Assembly: GCA_026392935.1 (NCBI GenBank)
Contig: JAPLBE010000018.1
Span: forward strand, 1-64,000
Length of the DNA stretch: 64,000 nt
DNA from: Actinomycetota bacterium
GTDB lineage: Bacteria > Actinomycetota > Actinomycetes > Nanopelagicales > Nanopelagicaceae
Reading direction: 5' to 3'
Shown here: in pieces, positions 1 to 8,771 of the stretch
Numbering within the stretch: position 1 is the first letter of the stretch
Layout of the letters: every line of letters begins with the position of its first letter
Translations under genes and position numbers: made by a program
The notes under the pieces: model-generated
Databases searched by the model: none
What the model was told of the DNA's origin: nothing
Seen by the model: only the letters and a program-made list of their open reading frames with translations

Positions 1-1691
1 CCCCATGCTTTTTGACTGGTGGGTGTTCCAAGTGAAGTTACTAGCCACTGTTCATCGTAATTGTAATTTAGGTCCATTGATTTTCGAAGACAGAGTCCAG
101 AAGGTTCGGTGTAAAAGAGAAAATCTCTCTTGCGTTCTTTAAAAATTGGTCGCATCTTCTCGAATAATTCGGTACACGCCAACGCCGAAGCGCTAGCTCT
201 AGCTCTAGCCCACGGCGCCCAATTGTAGAAATCGTTGTACGTTGGCGCATCAAAGCGGAATCCATCAATATCTAGCTCTGTGAGCAAATGAAACATTGAG
301 TCGGTGAAATACTGTTGCCATTCGGGATTACGAGCATCAAATGCTTTTGTATACACCCCGATGATTTCATTGTTTGAATCACGGTAGAACCAATCGGGGT
401 GCTCTGACTGCAATGTGGTTTTTGCTGGGCTGCCCTCGTACCAATAAGGTTCGAAATCGAGAATATGTCGCGACCAGGCAATTTCGTAATTAGTCCAATC
501 TTTTACATCCGAGCTGAAACTGTCGGAGGTTGCACCTTTCAAACGAGCCATGTATGGACCACTGCGCACCGCATCTGCAGCAATTTTTATAATTTCTTTA
601 TCAAGGACTCCATGAAGTAAGACATCGAAAATAACTTTGATTCCCTTTGCATGGGCCTTTTGTATAAGTTCTTTGATCTCCATGACATCGCCGTACGAGA
701 TACCGATATCTGCATAATCGTGAACGTTGTAACTTGGATATGGTTGCTTAGGCATTAACTGAATACATGAGAAGCCCATATGTGAAATGCGATCTAAATC
801 GTCAATGAGGTTGCGCACCTGCGGATACGGTGAGTACTGGTTAACCTCCGAGAAAACTGAAAACCCAATCTGTGCTTCAAAAATCATCGCTTCGCCAACC
901 CACTCTGGAGGGTTTGCCGGTGAAGATATCCCCCAGCTCTGTAACCACGTTGCGAAAACTTCTGAGAATTCTGCAAAGCGATAGAAAGTCGTATCCAGAC
1001 TTAACAAGGGAATTTCTATCAAGTCGATGAGTGAAAGATCTGAACCAAATTTGCTCCTGATTCCAAGTGCAGCAGTGTTCTTTCCTTGAGAAGTGAAAAG
1101 CAGCTCGGGAATTTCAATCTGATTATCTGGCCAAAGAATCAGCGATTCGGCAAGGGAAGAAATGTGAATCAGCGCTGCCGAACCTCGCAAACCGCCCAGT
1201 GGTGAGACGCCAACTTCTTCAGTGAGCGAGCCAAGTTCTACATCTGCACGCAGACCATTTCCTGGAACATTAACGTTCCAGGTGCGATCTTCTAATTCAA
1301 ATATAAGTTCTAAGGAAGCATCTCGTACAACTACATCTGCTTGAAGCAGTTCAAGAGCCATGGAAATTGCTGGGCCTGAATTATTGAATTTGTAGAGTAA
1401 GAAACCCCGTACTCCTTCAATATCAACTGGCACTTTAAATCCAGACCAGCTCTGCTGCGAAACTGATACTGGTTCAGAAACCTTTTTTACTTTCGAGAGA
1501 ATCTGCGTGTCAAAGTATTCGAGGCCACCAGTTGCTGCGCGTCTTTCCTGTCCGCCAACGACCAAGCTGATCTTCGTTGAAACGCTCTTTACTGGTTCCG
1601 CCCCAGAATTGGTTTTCCCAATCTGAATCAATAATCCAGATTCAGCGTCAATTTCAAGCCAGTGATTCGAGTGCGGAGAAATAAGTTTCAA
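1..1691 (-). CDS. GH13 alpha-amylase-family glycoside hydrolase, 3' end beyond the window
   Basis: About 563 codons are visible with no stop; the C-terminus lies before base 1. The N-terminal ~200 residues look like a beta-sandwich domain, followed by the (beta/alpha)8 barrel. The barrel carries the GH13 region with nucleophile Asp in GFRFDAP (about residue 481) and a general-acid candidate Glu in YTEPSG (about residue 529). Region I reads DVLLHG instead of the usual DxxxNH, which points to a divergent subfamily. The start is a TTG one base after the stop of the upstream crotonase gene, with AGAGGA 8 bases ahead. As last visible gene of the sugar operon it probably trims oligosaccharides. No signal peptide is seen, so a cytoplasmic site is likely. 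Substrate is unknown. Confidence 0.85.
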   Translation of the reverse strand, partial: MKLISPHSNHWLEIDAESGLLIQIGKTNSGAEPVKSVSTKISLVVGGQERRAATGGLEYFDTQILSKVKKVSEPVSVSQQSWSGFKVPVDIEGVRGFLLYKFNNSGPAISMALELLQADVVVRDASLELIFELEDRTWNVNVPGNGLRADVELGSLTEEVGVSPLGGLRGSAALIHISSLAESLILWPDNQIEIPELLFTSQGKNTAALGIRSKFGSDLSLIDLIEIPLLSLDTTFYRFAEFSEVFATWLQSWGISSPANPPEWVGEAMIFEAQIGFSVFSEVNQYSPYPQVRNLIDDLDRISHMGFSCIQLMPKQPYPSYNVHDYADIGISYGDVMEIKELIQKAHAKGIKVIFDVLLHGVLDKEIIKIAADAVRSGPYMARLKGATSDSFSSDVKDWTNYEIAWSRHILDFEPYWYEGSPAKTTLQSEHPDWFYRDSNNEIIGVYTKAFDARNPEWQQYFTDSMFHLLTELDIDGFRFDAPTYNDFYNWAPWARARASASALACTELFEKMRPIFKERKRDFLFYTEPSGLCLRKSMDLNYNYDEQWLVTSLGTPTSQKAW

Positions 1692-1692
1692 A

Positions 1693-2460
1693 TTATTTCC
1701 TCTTGAAGTTTGGCTTTCTCTTCTCCTTAAAAGCCAATCTGCCTTCGTTGGCATCTTCAGTAGCAAAAGCAATTACTTGAAGATCTCTCTCGTATGCAAT
1801 TGCTAAATCACGACTCATGCTAAATGCCGCATTGAGATTGATTTTCGCACTCTCTGCTGCAATCGGTGCGCGATCTGCAATCATTCTTGCTAATTCAAGA
1901 GCGCGAGGCTTAAGTTCCTCCGGTTGAACACATTCGCTAATGAGCCCCCATGCAAGAGCTTTCTCTGCATCAATTGGCTCGCCGGTCATAATCATGATTG
2001 CTGTATGTGAAGAACCAATTGCGCCAGCCAGGAGCGTTGTCATTCCACCGCCACCAATCCACCCCAATTTGATTTCTGGTGCCCCGAAATTAGCGTTTGT
2101 TGAAGCAATGCGAATATCGCAACCCAAAGCCATCTCTAGCCCACCGCCAAGTGCCCATCCGTTTATCGCAGCGATTGCAGGTTTCTTGAGAGACCTAACT
2201 GCCTCACAATAGCCAAAATGTGTACGCCAATCCCATGGAGTTTCATAAGAATCCAAATCTTTGATATCTGAGCCTGCACAGAAAGCGCGCTCACCTTCAG
2301 AGGTCAGAATGACAACTCTTACATCATTATTGGAATTACAGGTTTCAACATATTCACGAAGAAGCTTTGTCATTCCACGATTCATGGCATTTAGCTTTTC
2401 AGGACGATTGAGAGTAATCGTTGCAATGCCATCATTGATTTCAAATAGTATGTCGCTCAT
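1693..2460 (-). CDS. enoyl-CoA hydratase/isomerase (crotonase) family protein
   Basis: A 255-residue protein of normal crotonase length. The N-terminal half shows the family pattern: NRPEKLNAMN, then AFCAGSDIKDL, which forms the first oxyanion-hole strand, then AINGWALGGGLEMALGCD for CoA binding and the second oxyanion contact. These enzymes add water to, isomerise or cleave acyl-CoA thioesters. It sits 5 bases after the CaiB-type CoA-transferase gene and one base before the GH13 gene, so all three are probably one transcript. With the CoA-transferase it implies that an intermediate of the encoded pathway is handled as a CoA thioester. The exact substrate cannot be read from the sequence. Confidence 0.9.
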   Translation of the reverse strand: MSDILFEINDGIATITLNRPEKLNAMNRGMTKLLREYVETCNSNNDVRVVILTSEGERAFCAGSDIKDLDSYETPWDWRTHFGYCEAVRSLKKPAIAAINGWALGGGLEMALGCDIRIASTNANFGAPEIKLGWIGGGGMTTLLAGAIGSSHTAIMIMTGEPIDAEKALAWGLISECVQPEELKPRALELARMIADRAPIAAESAKINLNAAFSMSRDLAIAYERDLQVIAFATEDANEGRLAFKEKRKPNFKRK

Positions 2461-2465
2461 TTTCT

Positions 2466-3653
2466 CTACTTCCCCGCCACGTTGCCTGTTTTTAGGAGTC
2501 CTTCTATTTTTTCTTGTGAATATCCCAAAGTCTTTAAGACATCGCTAGTGTCTTCTCCGATCAGCGGTGCACCTTTGGCAACACTGGCAGGAGATTTGGA
2601 AAATTTAAATGGGAATCCTGGTGCTTTAACGTGACCTTCTGTTGGATGATCATATTCAACGAAAGTCTTGTTATGTGCAATCTGCGGATCATTGACTAAA
2701 TCTTTGTATCCATAAACTTCACCAGCCCAGATGCCGTGCTCTCTAAAGAGAACAAGCCATTCCTTTGCCGTTTTTTTGAGCAAGCGTTCTTGGGTTTTTG
2801 CGAAAATCTCATCGCGATGAGTCCATGAATCTTTTTCATCGTTATACGATTCAAAGCTAGGTTCTCCGATAAGTTCTCCGAACTGCTTTAACGATGGAAA
2901 AGCGATTGCAATGTAATCTTCCTTGGTTTCAAAGACACCATACGGTGCGCGAATATAAGAGTGAGCATGGGGTTGTTCTGAACGCACTTGTTCAATTTTG
3001 CCCACGGTATAAATTGAAATCTCTTGCATCTGAAGTGTGGTGATTACATCAAGCATGTTGATGCTGACTAACTGACCTTCTTTTGTTCGTTCTCTGTGCA
3101 GCAACGCTGCAATTGTGGCTTCACTTGCGGCAGCTGCTGTAACAGCATCAACTAAAAATTGTCCTGATGGCTTTGGAGGTTCACTCACTCGGCCCGAAGA
3201 GAGCATCGCGCCAGAAAGTGCTTGCAGAAGCATGTCCTGACCCGGCCTATCGACATAAGGCCCACTCTCGCCGTAACCAGAAATCGAGACGTAAATCAGA
3301 TCTTTTTTCAGTTGAGAGAGAGTTTCGTAATCAACTCCTAAGCGTTTTGCGACACCAGGGCGATAGTTCTGCAAGAAAACATCACTGGAGGCCACTAGAT
3401 CTCGCAAGACAGAGAGTCCTTCTTCAGACTTCAAATTAAGTGCTACTGATTTCTTATTTCTATTAAGTGATAAGAATGAAACATTTATCTGATTTCCTTT
3501 AGCTCCTCCAGCAGATACATGTCTCTGCCATTCGCCTGTAATTGGTTCGATCTTTATCACCTCGGCACCTAAATCACCGAGACGTTGGGCGGCAAATGGT
3601 CCTGCCATAGCAATACTGCAATCTAGGACTCTATAGCCGGTCAAAATTCCCAT
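2466..3653 (-). CDS. CaiB/BaiF family (class III) CoA-transferase
   Basis: 395 residues, typical of class III CoA-transferases. The N-terminus has the family start (TGYRVLDCSIAMAGPFAAQ, then LGDLGAEVIKIEP). The catalytic Asp is expected in the RPGQDMLLQA segment near residue 170. The family moves CoA from a donor thioester to a free carboxylic acid through an aspartyl-CoA intermediate. Carnitine, formate/oxalate and mesaconate enzymes are members, and the sequence does not tell which acid is used. The gene is separated by 51 bases from the upstream SDR gene and by 5 from the downstream crotonase gene, so CoA activation and crotonase chemistry are probably consecutive. Confidence 0.9.
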   Translation of the reverse strand: MGILTGYRVLDCSIAMAGPFAAQRLGDLGAEVIKIEPITGEWQRHVSAGGAKGNQINVSFLSLNRNKKSVALNLKSEEGLSVLRDLVASSDVFLQNYRPGVAKRLGVDYETLSQLKKDLIYVSISGYGESGPYVDRPGQDMLLQALSGAMLSSGRVSEPPKPSGQFLVDAVTAAAASEATIAALLHRERTKEGQLVSINMLDVITTLQMQEISIYTVGKIEQVRSEQPHAHSYIRAPYGVFETKEDYIAIAFPSLKQFGELIGEPSFESYNDEKDSWTHRDEIFAKTQERLLKKTAKEWLVLFREHGIWAGEVYGYKDLVNDPQIAHNKTFVEYDHPTEGHVKAPGFPFKFSKSPASVAKGAPLIGEDTSDVLKTLGYSQEKIEGLLKTGNVAGK

Positions 3654-3704
3654 GTATCTACAACCAATCTTCCATCAACATTTACGTCTCTGGCTAGTAA
3701 GGAC

Positions 3705-4472
3705 TTATTTGAAGAGTTGAATACTGCTTCCACCATCGATTTTGAAATCTGCACCAGTAATGAACCCCAGCTCATCATTAATCAAGAAGTAGACAAGGGC
3801 TGCAACTTCTTCAGGTTTTCCTAAGCGTCGTACAGGGTGGAACTCCGCCCACTCTGCGGCCACATCTTCAGCTGTGCGTCCCATAATATCTTCGGCAACA
3901 ATTTTTAGTAGCGGTGTGTTGATTGAGCCAGGAGAAACACTGTTACATCGGATGCCATCTAGCGCATGATCTACCGCAATTCCACGGGTAAGAGCTATAA
4001 CTCCAGCTTTAGAAGCCGCATACGCAGCTGTCGTTTTTTGATTCATATGTCCCAATACAGATGCAGTGTTAACAATTGATCCAGAACCATTTCTCTTAAA
4101 GATAGGTACTGCAAAAGATGAGGAGATAAACTGCGCAGTCAAGTTAACGCGAAGAGTGAATTCCCAATCTTCTAGTGACAATTTGTCAACTGTCCCGTAT
4201 CGAGCAATTCCGACATTGTTGAAAACTCCATTTAAGCTAGGGAGTTCTTTCTCTGCAAACTTATACGCATTCTCAATATCTTCAAATTTGGCGACATCAC
4301 AATGAACTGTCTTTATATTCTTTGACGACTTCTCAAGTTCACCGAGCTCTTTATCCAATACGTCTGCTGCAATGACATTCCAGTTGCGTTCACTGAAGTA
4401 TTTTGCAGTCTCGCCTCCGATTCCACGTGCTCCTCCGAAGATGAGAATGCCTTTATTTGAGTTATCTTTCAT
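3705..4472 (-). CDS. SDR family NAD(P)-dependent oxidoreductase
   Basis: 255 residues, a classical short-chain dehydrogenase. The cofactor loop reads GGARGIGG, the structural motif is NNVG in place of the usual NNAG, and the catalytic Ser and YxxxK are present (TASVLG, then YAASKAG). The C-terminus ends in the normal TGADFKIDGG. The start ATG overlaps the stop of the upstream lactonase gene by 4 bases (ATGA), indicating translational coupling. Such pairs usually oxidise an aldose to an aldonolactone (SDR) and then open it (SMP-30). That role is inferred from neighbours. Confidence 0.88.
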   Translation of the reverse strand: MKDNSNKGILIFGGARGIGGETAKYFSERNWNVIAADVLDKELGELEKSSKNIKTVHCDVAKFEDIENAYKFAEKELPSLNGVFNNVGIARYGTVDKLSLEDWEFTLRVNLTAQFISSSFAVPIFKRNGSGSIVNTASVLGHMNQKTTAAYAASKAGVIALTRGIAVDHALDGIRCNSVSPGSINTPLLKIVAEDIMGRTAEDVAAEWAEFHPVRRLGKPEEVAALVYFLINDELGFITGADFKIDGGSSIQLFK

Positions 4473-5356
4473 GCGCCTGTCCTTTCGTATCGATTGCTTT
4501 TGCTGCCCTTGAAAGTGGTACTTAATCTAAAAAGTGATCCAGCAAGTGGCTCTTTGGCCAAGGATTCTGAGTTCATCGCATAGCGGGCAGTTGTTATGAA
4601 GAGCTCAGTCATATCTTTTCCTCCGAAGCAGCAACTGGTCACTTGCTTTACAGGAAGAGTAACCACATGAGTGAGCTCACCGCTAGGGTCATATCGTCTT
4701 ACTTCTCCCCCGCCAAAAAAAGCAACCCAAATTCCACCATCTTCATCTGTTGTTAAGCCATCAGGAATTCCTGCTGCTACATCAAAAGTAATCAAAGGTC
4801 TGCGATTTTTTAGCTCTCCACTTTGAAGATCGCAATCGAAAATATCAACTCTTCCTGTTGGAGAGTCAATGAAATACATACTCTTCTGGTCTCTGCTCCA
4901 ACCCAAACCATTTGCAATCGTTAGTACAGGCACTACTTGCTTGAGACCTTTTGAATCTAGAGTAAATAACGCCGCAACACCTGGCGTGAAATCAAATGCC
5001 ATGGTTCCAACCCACATCCGCCCAGTGCTATCGCATTTGGCGTCATTGGTTCGTATCGAAGGATCATCTGCTTCGATTGGCGCGAGTAAAGTTTTAAGAG
5101 CGCCATCCTGGGATGCTGTAAAAACTCCATCTCGTGCAGCCACTATAAGTTCGGATTTTTGGTCTAAAAACACGGCGCTTACTTCTTGATCAAACTTAAT
5201 TGTTTTCACAGATGAATCAGAGGGAGAAAAAATTTTTACTTGCTTATTTGTAATATCTACAAAATATAGCTCTTGCTGAGCATCATCCCAATAAGGACCT
5301 TCGCCAAGATCACAATCTAATTCAACGGCGAGCTCAGCAGTAAGTACTTTAGGCAT
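4469..5356 (-). CDS. SMP-30/gluconolaconase-family lactonase
   Basis: 295 residues with the six-bladed propeller pattern of the SMP-30/Gnl/LRE family. ELDCDLGEGPYWDD near the start provides the metal-binding Glu. The middle has RTNDAKCDSTGRMWVGTM and TIANGLGWS (metal-binding Asn), then GIPDGLTTDEDGGIW (metal-binding Asp). The enzymes hydrolyse sugar lactones with a divalent metal. It lies between the dehydratase pseudogene, 12 bases upstream, and the SDR gene that overlaps its stop. This fits a non-phosphorylative sugar oxidation route in the cytoplasm. The native lactone is not known. Confidence 0.9.
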   Translation of the reverse strand: MPKVLTAELAVELDCDLGEGPYWDDAQQELYFVDITNKQVKIFSPSDSSVKTIKFDQEVSAVFLDQKSELIVAARDGVFTASQDGALKTLLAPIEADDPSIRTNDAKCDSTGRMWVGTMAFDFTPGVAALFTLDSKGLKQVVPVLTIANGLGWSRDQKSMYFIDSPTGRVDIFDCDLQSGELKNRRPLITFDVAAGIPDGLTTDEDGGIWVAFFGGGEVRRYDPSGELTHVVTLPVKQVTSCCFGGKDMTELFITTARYAMNSESLAKEPLAGSLFRLSTTFKGSKSNRYERTGA

Positions 5357-5368
5357 CTGCTAAATCAG

Positions 5369-6549
5369 TCACTTTGCCTTGGAAGTGCGGACAATTACTT
5401 CATCAGATGAGCGAACCCACGACTGTAAAGTGATTCCATGTCCGCTTGCATCGGAAATGTAGATTCTTCCATTTTCAATCTTTGGAATACCATCAACAAA
5501 GTCCTTATACCAAGTATGTAAAAATGCGCGAGCAGTCTCTTGTAAGAAACCATTTCGTTGTGACAGTGAAAAATGTGTGCTCGTTGCAAGTGCTACAGGT
5601 CCTGAGCAGTCGTGAGGTGCAACTGGTACTGCAAATAAATCTGCGAGCGAGGCAATCTTTCTAGATTCGGTAAGCCCGCCTGTCCAGGAAATATCAATTG
5701 TTAAGTAATCTACGGCGCCATTTTCCAGCAGCGGAAGAATCTGTCGTCTTCCAATCGCGGTTTCACCGGTAGCAATCGGAACAGAAATCTCTGAGCGAAG
5801 CTGCTTCAGCGCATCTACTGCATCTGGGCGTAGCGGATCCTCAATCCAGAATGGTTGATAAGGAGTGATTGCATCAATAATTCGCTTAGCTGTTGGTCGG
5901 TTCCAGAGTGCATGGAATTCGATCATCAAATCCATATCCATACCGACTTCGTCACGAATCGCGGAAATAATTTTCACGCCATCTTCTATCTCTTTCTGTG
6001 AAATAGAGTTTCCAAAAGATTTCTCTGCAGCTGGATCAAATGGCCAAATCTTCATGCCTTCTATGCCACTGTCGTACAGTTCGCGAGCAAGTTTTGCGGG
6101 AGTGTTAAAAAATGCTTCTAAATCTTCATACCCCTTCGCCTTGGACTCGGCAACGCCCCAGTTCTTTGAATTCTGACTCGAAGTTTTTTTCATGTATAAA
6201 TTTTTACAGAATCTTGGAGGTTTCCACCTAAAGAATCTGCCATCGTCGCATTGATTGATTTGCCCCAAAGATCCCAGATTGCTATATCCAAAGCACCTAA
6301 GGATCGAACTTCAATTCCGCCACCTTGATATCCAACGTAAGGAGTTAATGCAAAATTTAATGATTCAGGATTGATATTCGCACTGGCAAATATCAGAGGC
6401 GCAGCAATTGTGTGGATGTACTCCTCTATAACTGTTTGACTAAAGAATGACTCTCCAAGCCCGACATTTCCTTTGTCGTCATGCACTTCCACCCACAAAG
6501 AAGAGGGGTGCGCCAATGGCCTAAAGGTTTCAATCTTCGTTATCTTCAT
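5369..6549 (-). pseudogene. mandelate racemase/muconate lactonizing enzyme family dehydratase, frame broken at about 6196
   Basis: The gene is in two frames. The first 118 codons from ATG 6549 give the capping domain (MKITKIETFRPL to DSVKIY) and stop at 6190. The second part, in a different frame from about 6196 to 5369 (about 275 codons), gives the barrel: KIW (KxK-type lysine), IEFHALW, WIEDPLR, TGETAIG and the APHDCSG histidine segment. Together they make about 392 residues, close to the 390-400 of related sugar-acid dehydratases. Relatives I recall have roughly seven more residues (an NTCAGYKY-like stretch) exactly at the break, so a loss of 3n+1 bases is likelier than a one-base slip. 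It may be a true pseudogene, a strain-specific deletion or an assembly error. All metal ligands remain in the second part. Confidence 0.8.
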
Positions 6550-6613
6550 TACTCAATTCTTCTCTCTAAAAAATGCATGGGGAACAAGTCGTAATTGTCA
6601 TGACTAAAAAGTG

Positions 6614-6667
6614 CCTGAGGAGAGTGGCGTTCTGACGCCATCAGAGTAAATCGCCACCCCCCTCAGG
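6614..6667 (-). terminator. long hairpin between the binding-protein gene and the dehydratase gene
   Basis: CCTGAGG (6614-6620) pairs with CCTCAGG (6661-6667) and GTGGCG (6624-6629) pairs with CGCCAC (6652-6657). On the minus strand the stem is followed by a short T run (CACTTTTTAG), as in an intrinsic terminator. It lies just after the binding-protein stop at 6677, where partial termination would keep binding-protein mRNA more abundant than the downstream enzymes. An alternative small hairpin, GGCGT-TCTG-ACGCC (6626-6639), uses one arm of the large stem. Confidence 0.6.
6631..6645. repeat. TCTGACGCCATCAGA inverted repeat, first copy of a shared 13-mer
   Basis: The 15 bases have perfect 5-base arms (TCTGA and TCAGA) around CGCCA. 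The first 13 bases recur in opposite orientation at 7754-7766, so the binding-protein gene is flanked by the two copies. This copy lies in the loop of the long hairpin. It could be an operator or simply part of an RNA structure; no known consensus is recognised. Confidence 0.4.
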
Positions 6668-6676
6668 ATTCTTTAT

Positions 6677-7705
6677 TTAAGCGAATACAGCCTCACGCTT
6701 CAAGATTGCAGTGATGTTTGATGCATCAATAACTGCTGAACCTGTGTCGTATGAGAACGACTTGAAGCCTGGTGACATTTCCATCGCCAAGAGTGAAGAC
6801 GCAACCCATCCCTGTGCCCATGGGTTCTGATCCAATGTGAAGTCGATGTTTCCGGCCTTAATTCCCTGTAGTACAGGCTGAACTAGGTCGAAACCGCCGT
6901 TAGACAACTTCAGATTCTTGCGCTTCATAAGTGCACCGAAGAACTGGTGTGAGAACTCAGTTCCGATGTAACCAACAACATCACCCTTTGCTAAACGTGC
7001 ATCCATAATTGCTGATGCTTTAGCTTCATCACTTGATGTCACCAAAACTTCAGTTGTATATGTTGTTCCGTTTGAGGCGTTGTATGCAGCTACACCTTGC
7101 TTTGCACCAGCAGCACGGTCTTCAAGAGCCGAGTTACCAGGAGCGAAGTTTCCAATAAGAATAACTCCAGAAGTTTTTCCGGTCTTCTTCTTAGCGTATG
7201 TAGCACCTTGGATTCCAGCAATCTTTCCTGCTGGAACGAAGTCTTGACCTACAAATGGAACGCTGAGAGCTTCGTATCCCGCAGAGCCTACGTTTGTAAG
7301 TACTACCTTGATTCCAAGGCTCTGTGCCTTCTTGATGTTGGCATCAAAAGCTTTGCTATCAATTCTTGTGAAGATCACTCCATTTGGCTTTGAAGCAATC
7401 GCTGCAGCCTGAAGTTCAACTGTCTTCTGAATGTCTTGTCCTGTTGGACCAACATAGTTGACGCTCCAGCCCATAGATTTTCCGAATTCACGGAAACCTC
7501 GCTCTAGAGGAACGAAGAACGGGTTCAAATCGTGAATAACGCAAGTAACTTTCTTGCCACGTTGAATTGCTGCTGTCTTAGTAGCAGCCGCTGCAAAAGG
7601 TGTTCCGATTACAGATGAAGCACCTAGTAGAACAGCTGATGCGCCGCCTGCCTTTAGGAGATTGCGGCGGTTTAAACCACTCTCCTCTAATGTTTCCTTA
7701 TCCAT
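6677..7705 (-). CDS. sugar ABC transporter substrate-binding protein (RbsB/PBP4 type), Tat-exported
   Basis: 342 residues. The N-terminus has a twin-arginine signal (NRRNLLKAGG, then a hydrophobic stretch ending AAAA about residue 40), so it is probably exported folded. The mature part is a type I periplasmic-binding fold of the ribose/galactose class: DLNPFFVPLERGF near the start, the VIFTRIDS strand, and the hinge-side EFSHQFFGAL and GFDLVQPVLQGI segments. It delivers a sugar-like ligand to the permease and ATPase encoded upstream. TTTCTCC-type spacing upstream gives a good Shine-Dalgarno (AGGAG). A hairpin follows the gene. Confidence 0.9.
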   Translation of the reverse strand: MDKETLEESGLNRRNLLKAGGASAVLLGASSVIGTPFAAAATKTAAIQRGKKVTCVIHDLNPFFVPLERGFREFGKSMGWSVNYVGPTGQDIQKTVELQAAAIASKPNGVIFTRIDSKAFDANIKKAQSLGIKVVLTNVGSAGYEALSVPFVGQDFVPAGKIAGIQGATYAKKKTGKTSGVILIGNFAPGNSALEDRAAGAKQGVAAYNASNGTTYTTEVLVTSSDEAKASAIMDARLAKGDVVGYIGTEFSHQFFGALMKRKNLKLSNGGFDLVQPVLQGIKAGNIDFTLDQNPWAQGWVASSLLAMEMSPGFKSFSYDTGSAVIDASNITAILKREAVFA

Positions 7706-7753
7706 TTTTTCTCCTTAGTTAGGCCTGAGCTCTTTCAAACTAGGCTGGGTGTG

Positions 7754-7766
7754 TGATGGCGTCAGA
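7754..7766. repeat. second copy of the TCTGACGCCATCA 13-mer
   Basis: TGATGGCGTCAGA on the plus strand is the reverse complement of the 13-mer at 6631-6643. It lies in the 69-base gap between the permease stop and the binding-protein start. Two exact 13-base matches in the two gaps either side of one gene could be a regulatory site, but a chance match cannot be excluded. Confidence 0.35.
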
Positions 7767-7774
7767 TCTATGTT

Positions 7775-8770
7775 TTACGTTCGAAGAGTCTTCCTCTTCT
7801 GCGCAACCAAAGTATTGATAACTACTGCCGCCAGGATTAGTAATCCGTTAGCAACAAAAGTCCAGTTTCCGTTTACGCCAACAAGCACGAGCACGTTGGT
7901 GATCAAACCGCCAACAATTGCTCCTAAAGTTGCTCCCAGAATTGTTCCGGAACCACCAAATAGGCTTGCTCCACCAACTGCGATAGCACCGACAATCAAT
8001 AATTCCTGTCCCTGGCCGGTGAGCGGATTCGAACTTCCTAGCCAACCGACGAGCATGATGCCAGCCCATGTAGCCAAGAAACTTGAGAGCATGAAGGATT
8101 GAATCTTCACTTTAGCTACGTTGATTCCGGCATTTTGCGCTGCAACTTTATTTCCACCAATTGCATACAAATCGGAACCGAACTTACTTTTCGCCAATAC
8201 AACTCCAACTATTGTGCATAGTGCGATCATCCAATACACCTGTGCAGAAATCCCAAGGAAAGATCCACCTACAAGTCCTGAAAAAGTTTTAGATTCTTTT
8301 GCGTAAATTGGAACGCCACCCGAGATTAGAAGTGTTGCTCCTCGCAATGCGCCAAGTCCCGCCAGCGTTACCACGAATGATGGGATGTTGAGCCTGACGC
8401 TGACATAACCATTTAACCACCCAAGGAAGACACCAAGTAACAAGGTGACAACGATCGAAGGAAGAATCGGCCAATCCATCTTCACTGAAAGCCAGGTGTA
8501 CATCACAGCACCAAGACCGTAAATCGAGCCAATTGATAAATCAATCTCGCCACAAATAACAACGAGTGACATACCAGCTGCACAAATCGCAACGTAGGAA
8601 ATCTGCTGAAGAATCGTGTTTATATTTGTGCCAACAGCGAAGTTCGGAGTTAAAGACATCGCAACGATAACGACTCCAACAATTGCAACAACGACACCAA
8701 ACTCCTCAGCACGCAAAATTCTGCCAATTCTGCTCTCATGTTTATCTAAGCGTTTAGCTTTGCCCGACAT
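7775..8770 (-). CDS. sugar ABC transporter permease (RbsC/AraH type)
   Basis: 331 residues from the ATG at 8770, which has an AAGGG Shine-Dalgarno and begins one base after the ATPase stop; a GTG three codons earlier is less likely. The protein is mostly hydrophobic with about 8-10 membrane segments. It has the family signature GEIDLSIGSIYGLGAV near residue 80 and the EAA-like loop region NVAKVKIQSFMLSS, with GGASLFGG after it. It forms the membrane channel of a ribose-type importer with the neighbouring ATPase and binding protein. Confidence 0.9.
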   Translation of the reverse strand: MSGKAKRLDKHESRIGRILRAEEFGVVVAIVGVVIVAMSLTPNFAVGTNINTILQQISYVAICAAGMSLVVICGEIDLSIGSIYGLGAVMYTWLSVKMDWPILPSIVVTLLLGVFLGWLNGYVSVRLNIPSFVVTLAGLGALRGATLLISGGVPIYAKESKTFSGLVGGSFLGISAQVYWMIALCTIVGVVLAKSKFGSDLYAIGGNKVAAQNAGINVAKVKIQSFMLSSFLATWAGIMLVGWLGSSNPLTGQGQELLIVGAIAVGGASLFGGSGTILGATLGAIVGGLITNVLVLVGVNGNWTFVANGLLILAAVVINTLVAQKRKTLRT

Positions 8771-8771
8771 G

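Noticed and set aside
5395-5589. Small open frame inside the dehydratase gene
   Set aside because: It is a shadow of the conserved barrel frame and has no family resemblance.
6183-6196. Programmed -1 frameshift at the run of seven A bases in the dehydratase gene
   Set aside because: The first-frame TGA stop lies before the A run, so slipping there cannot rescue the frame.
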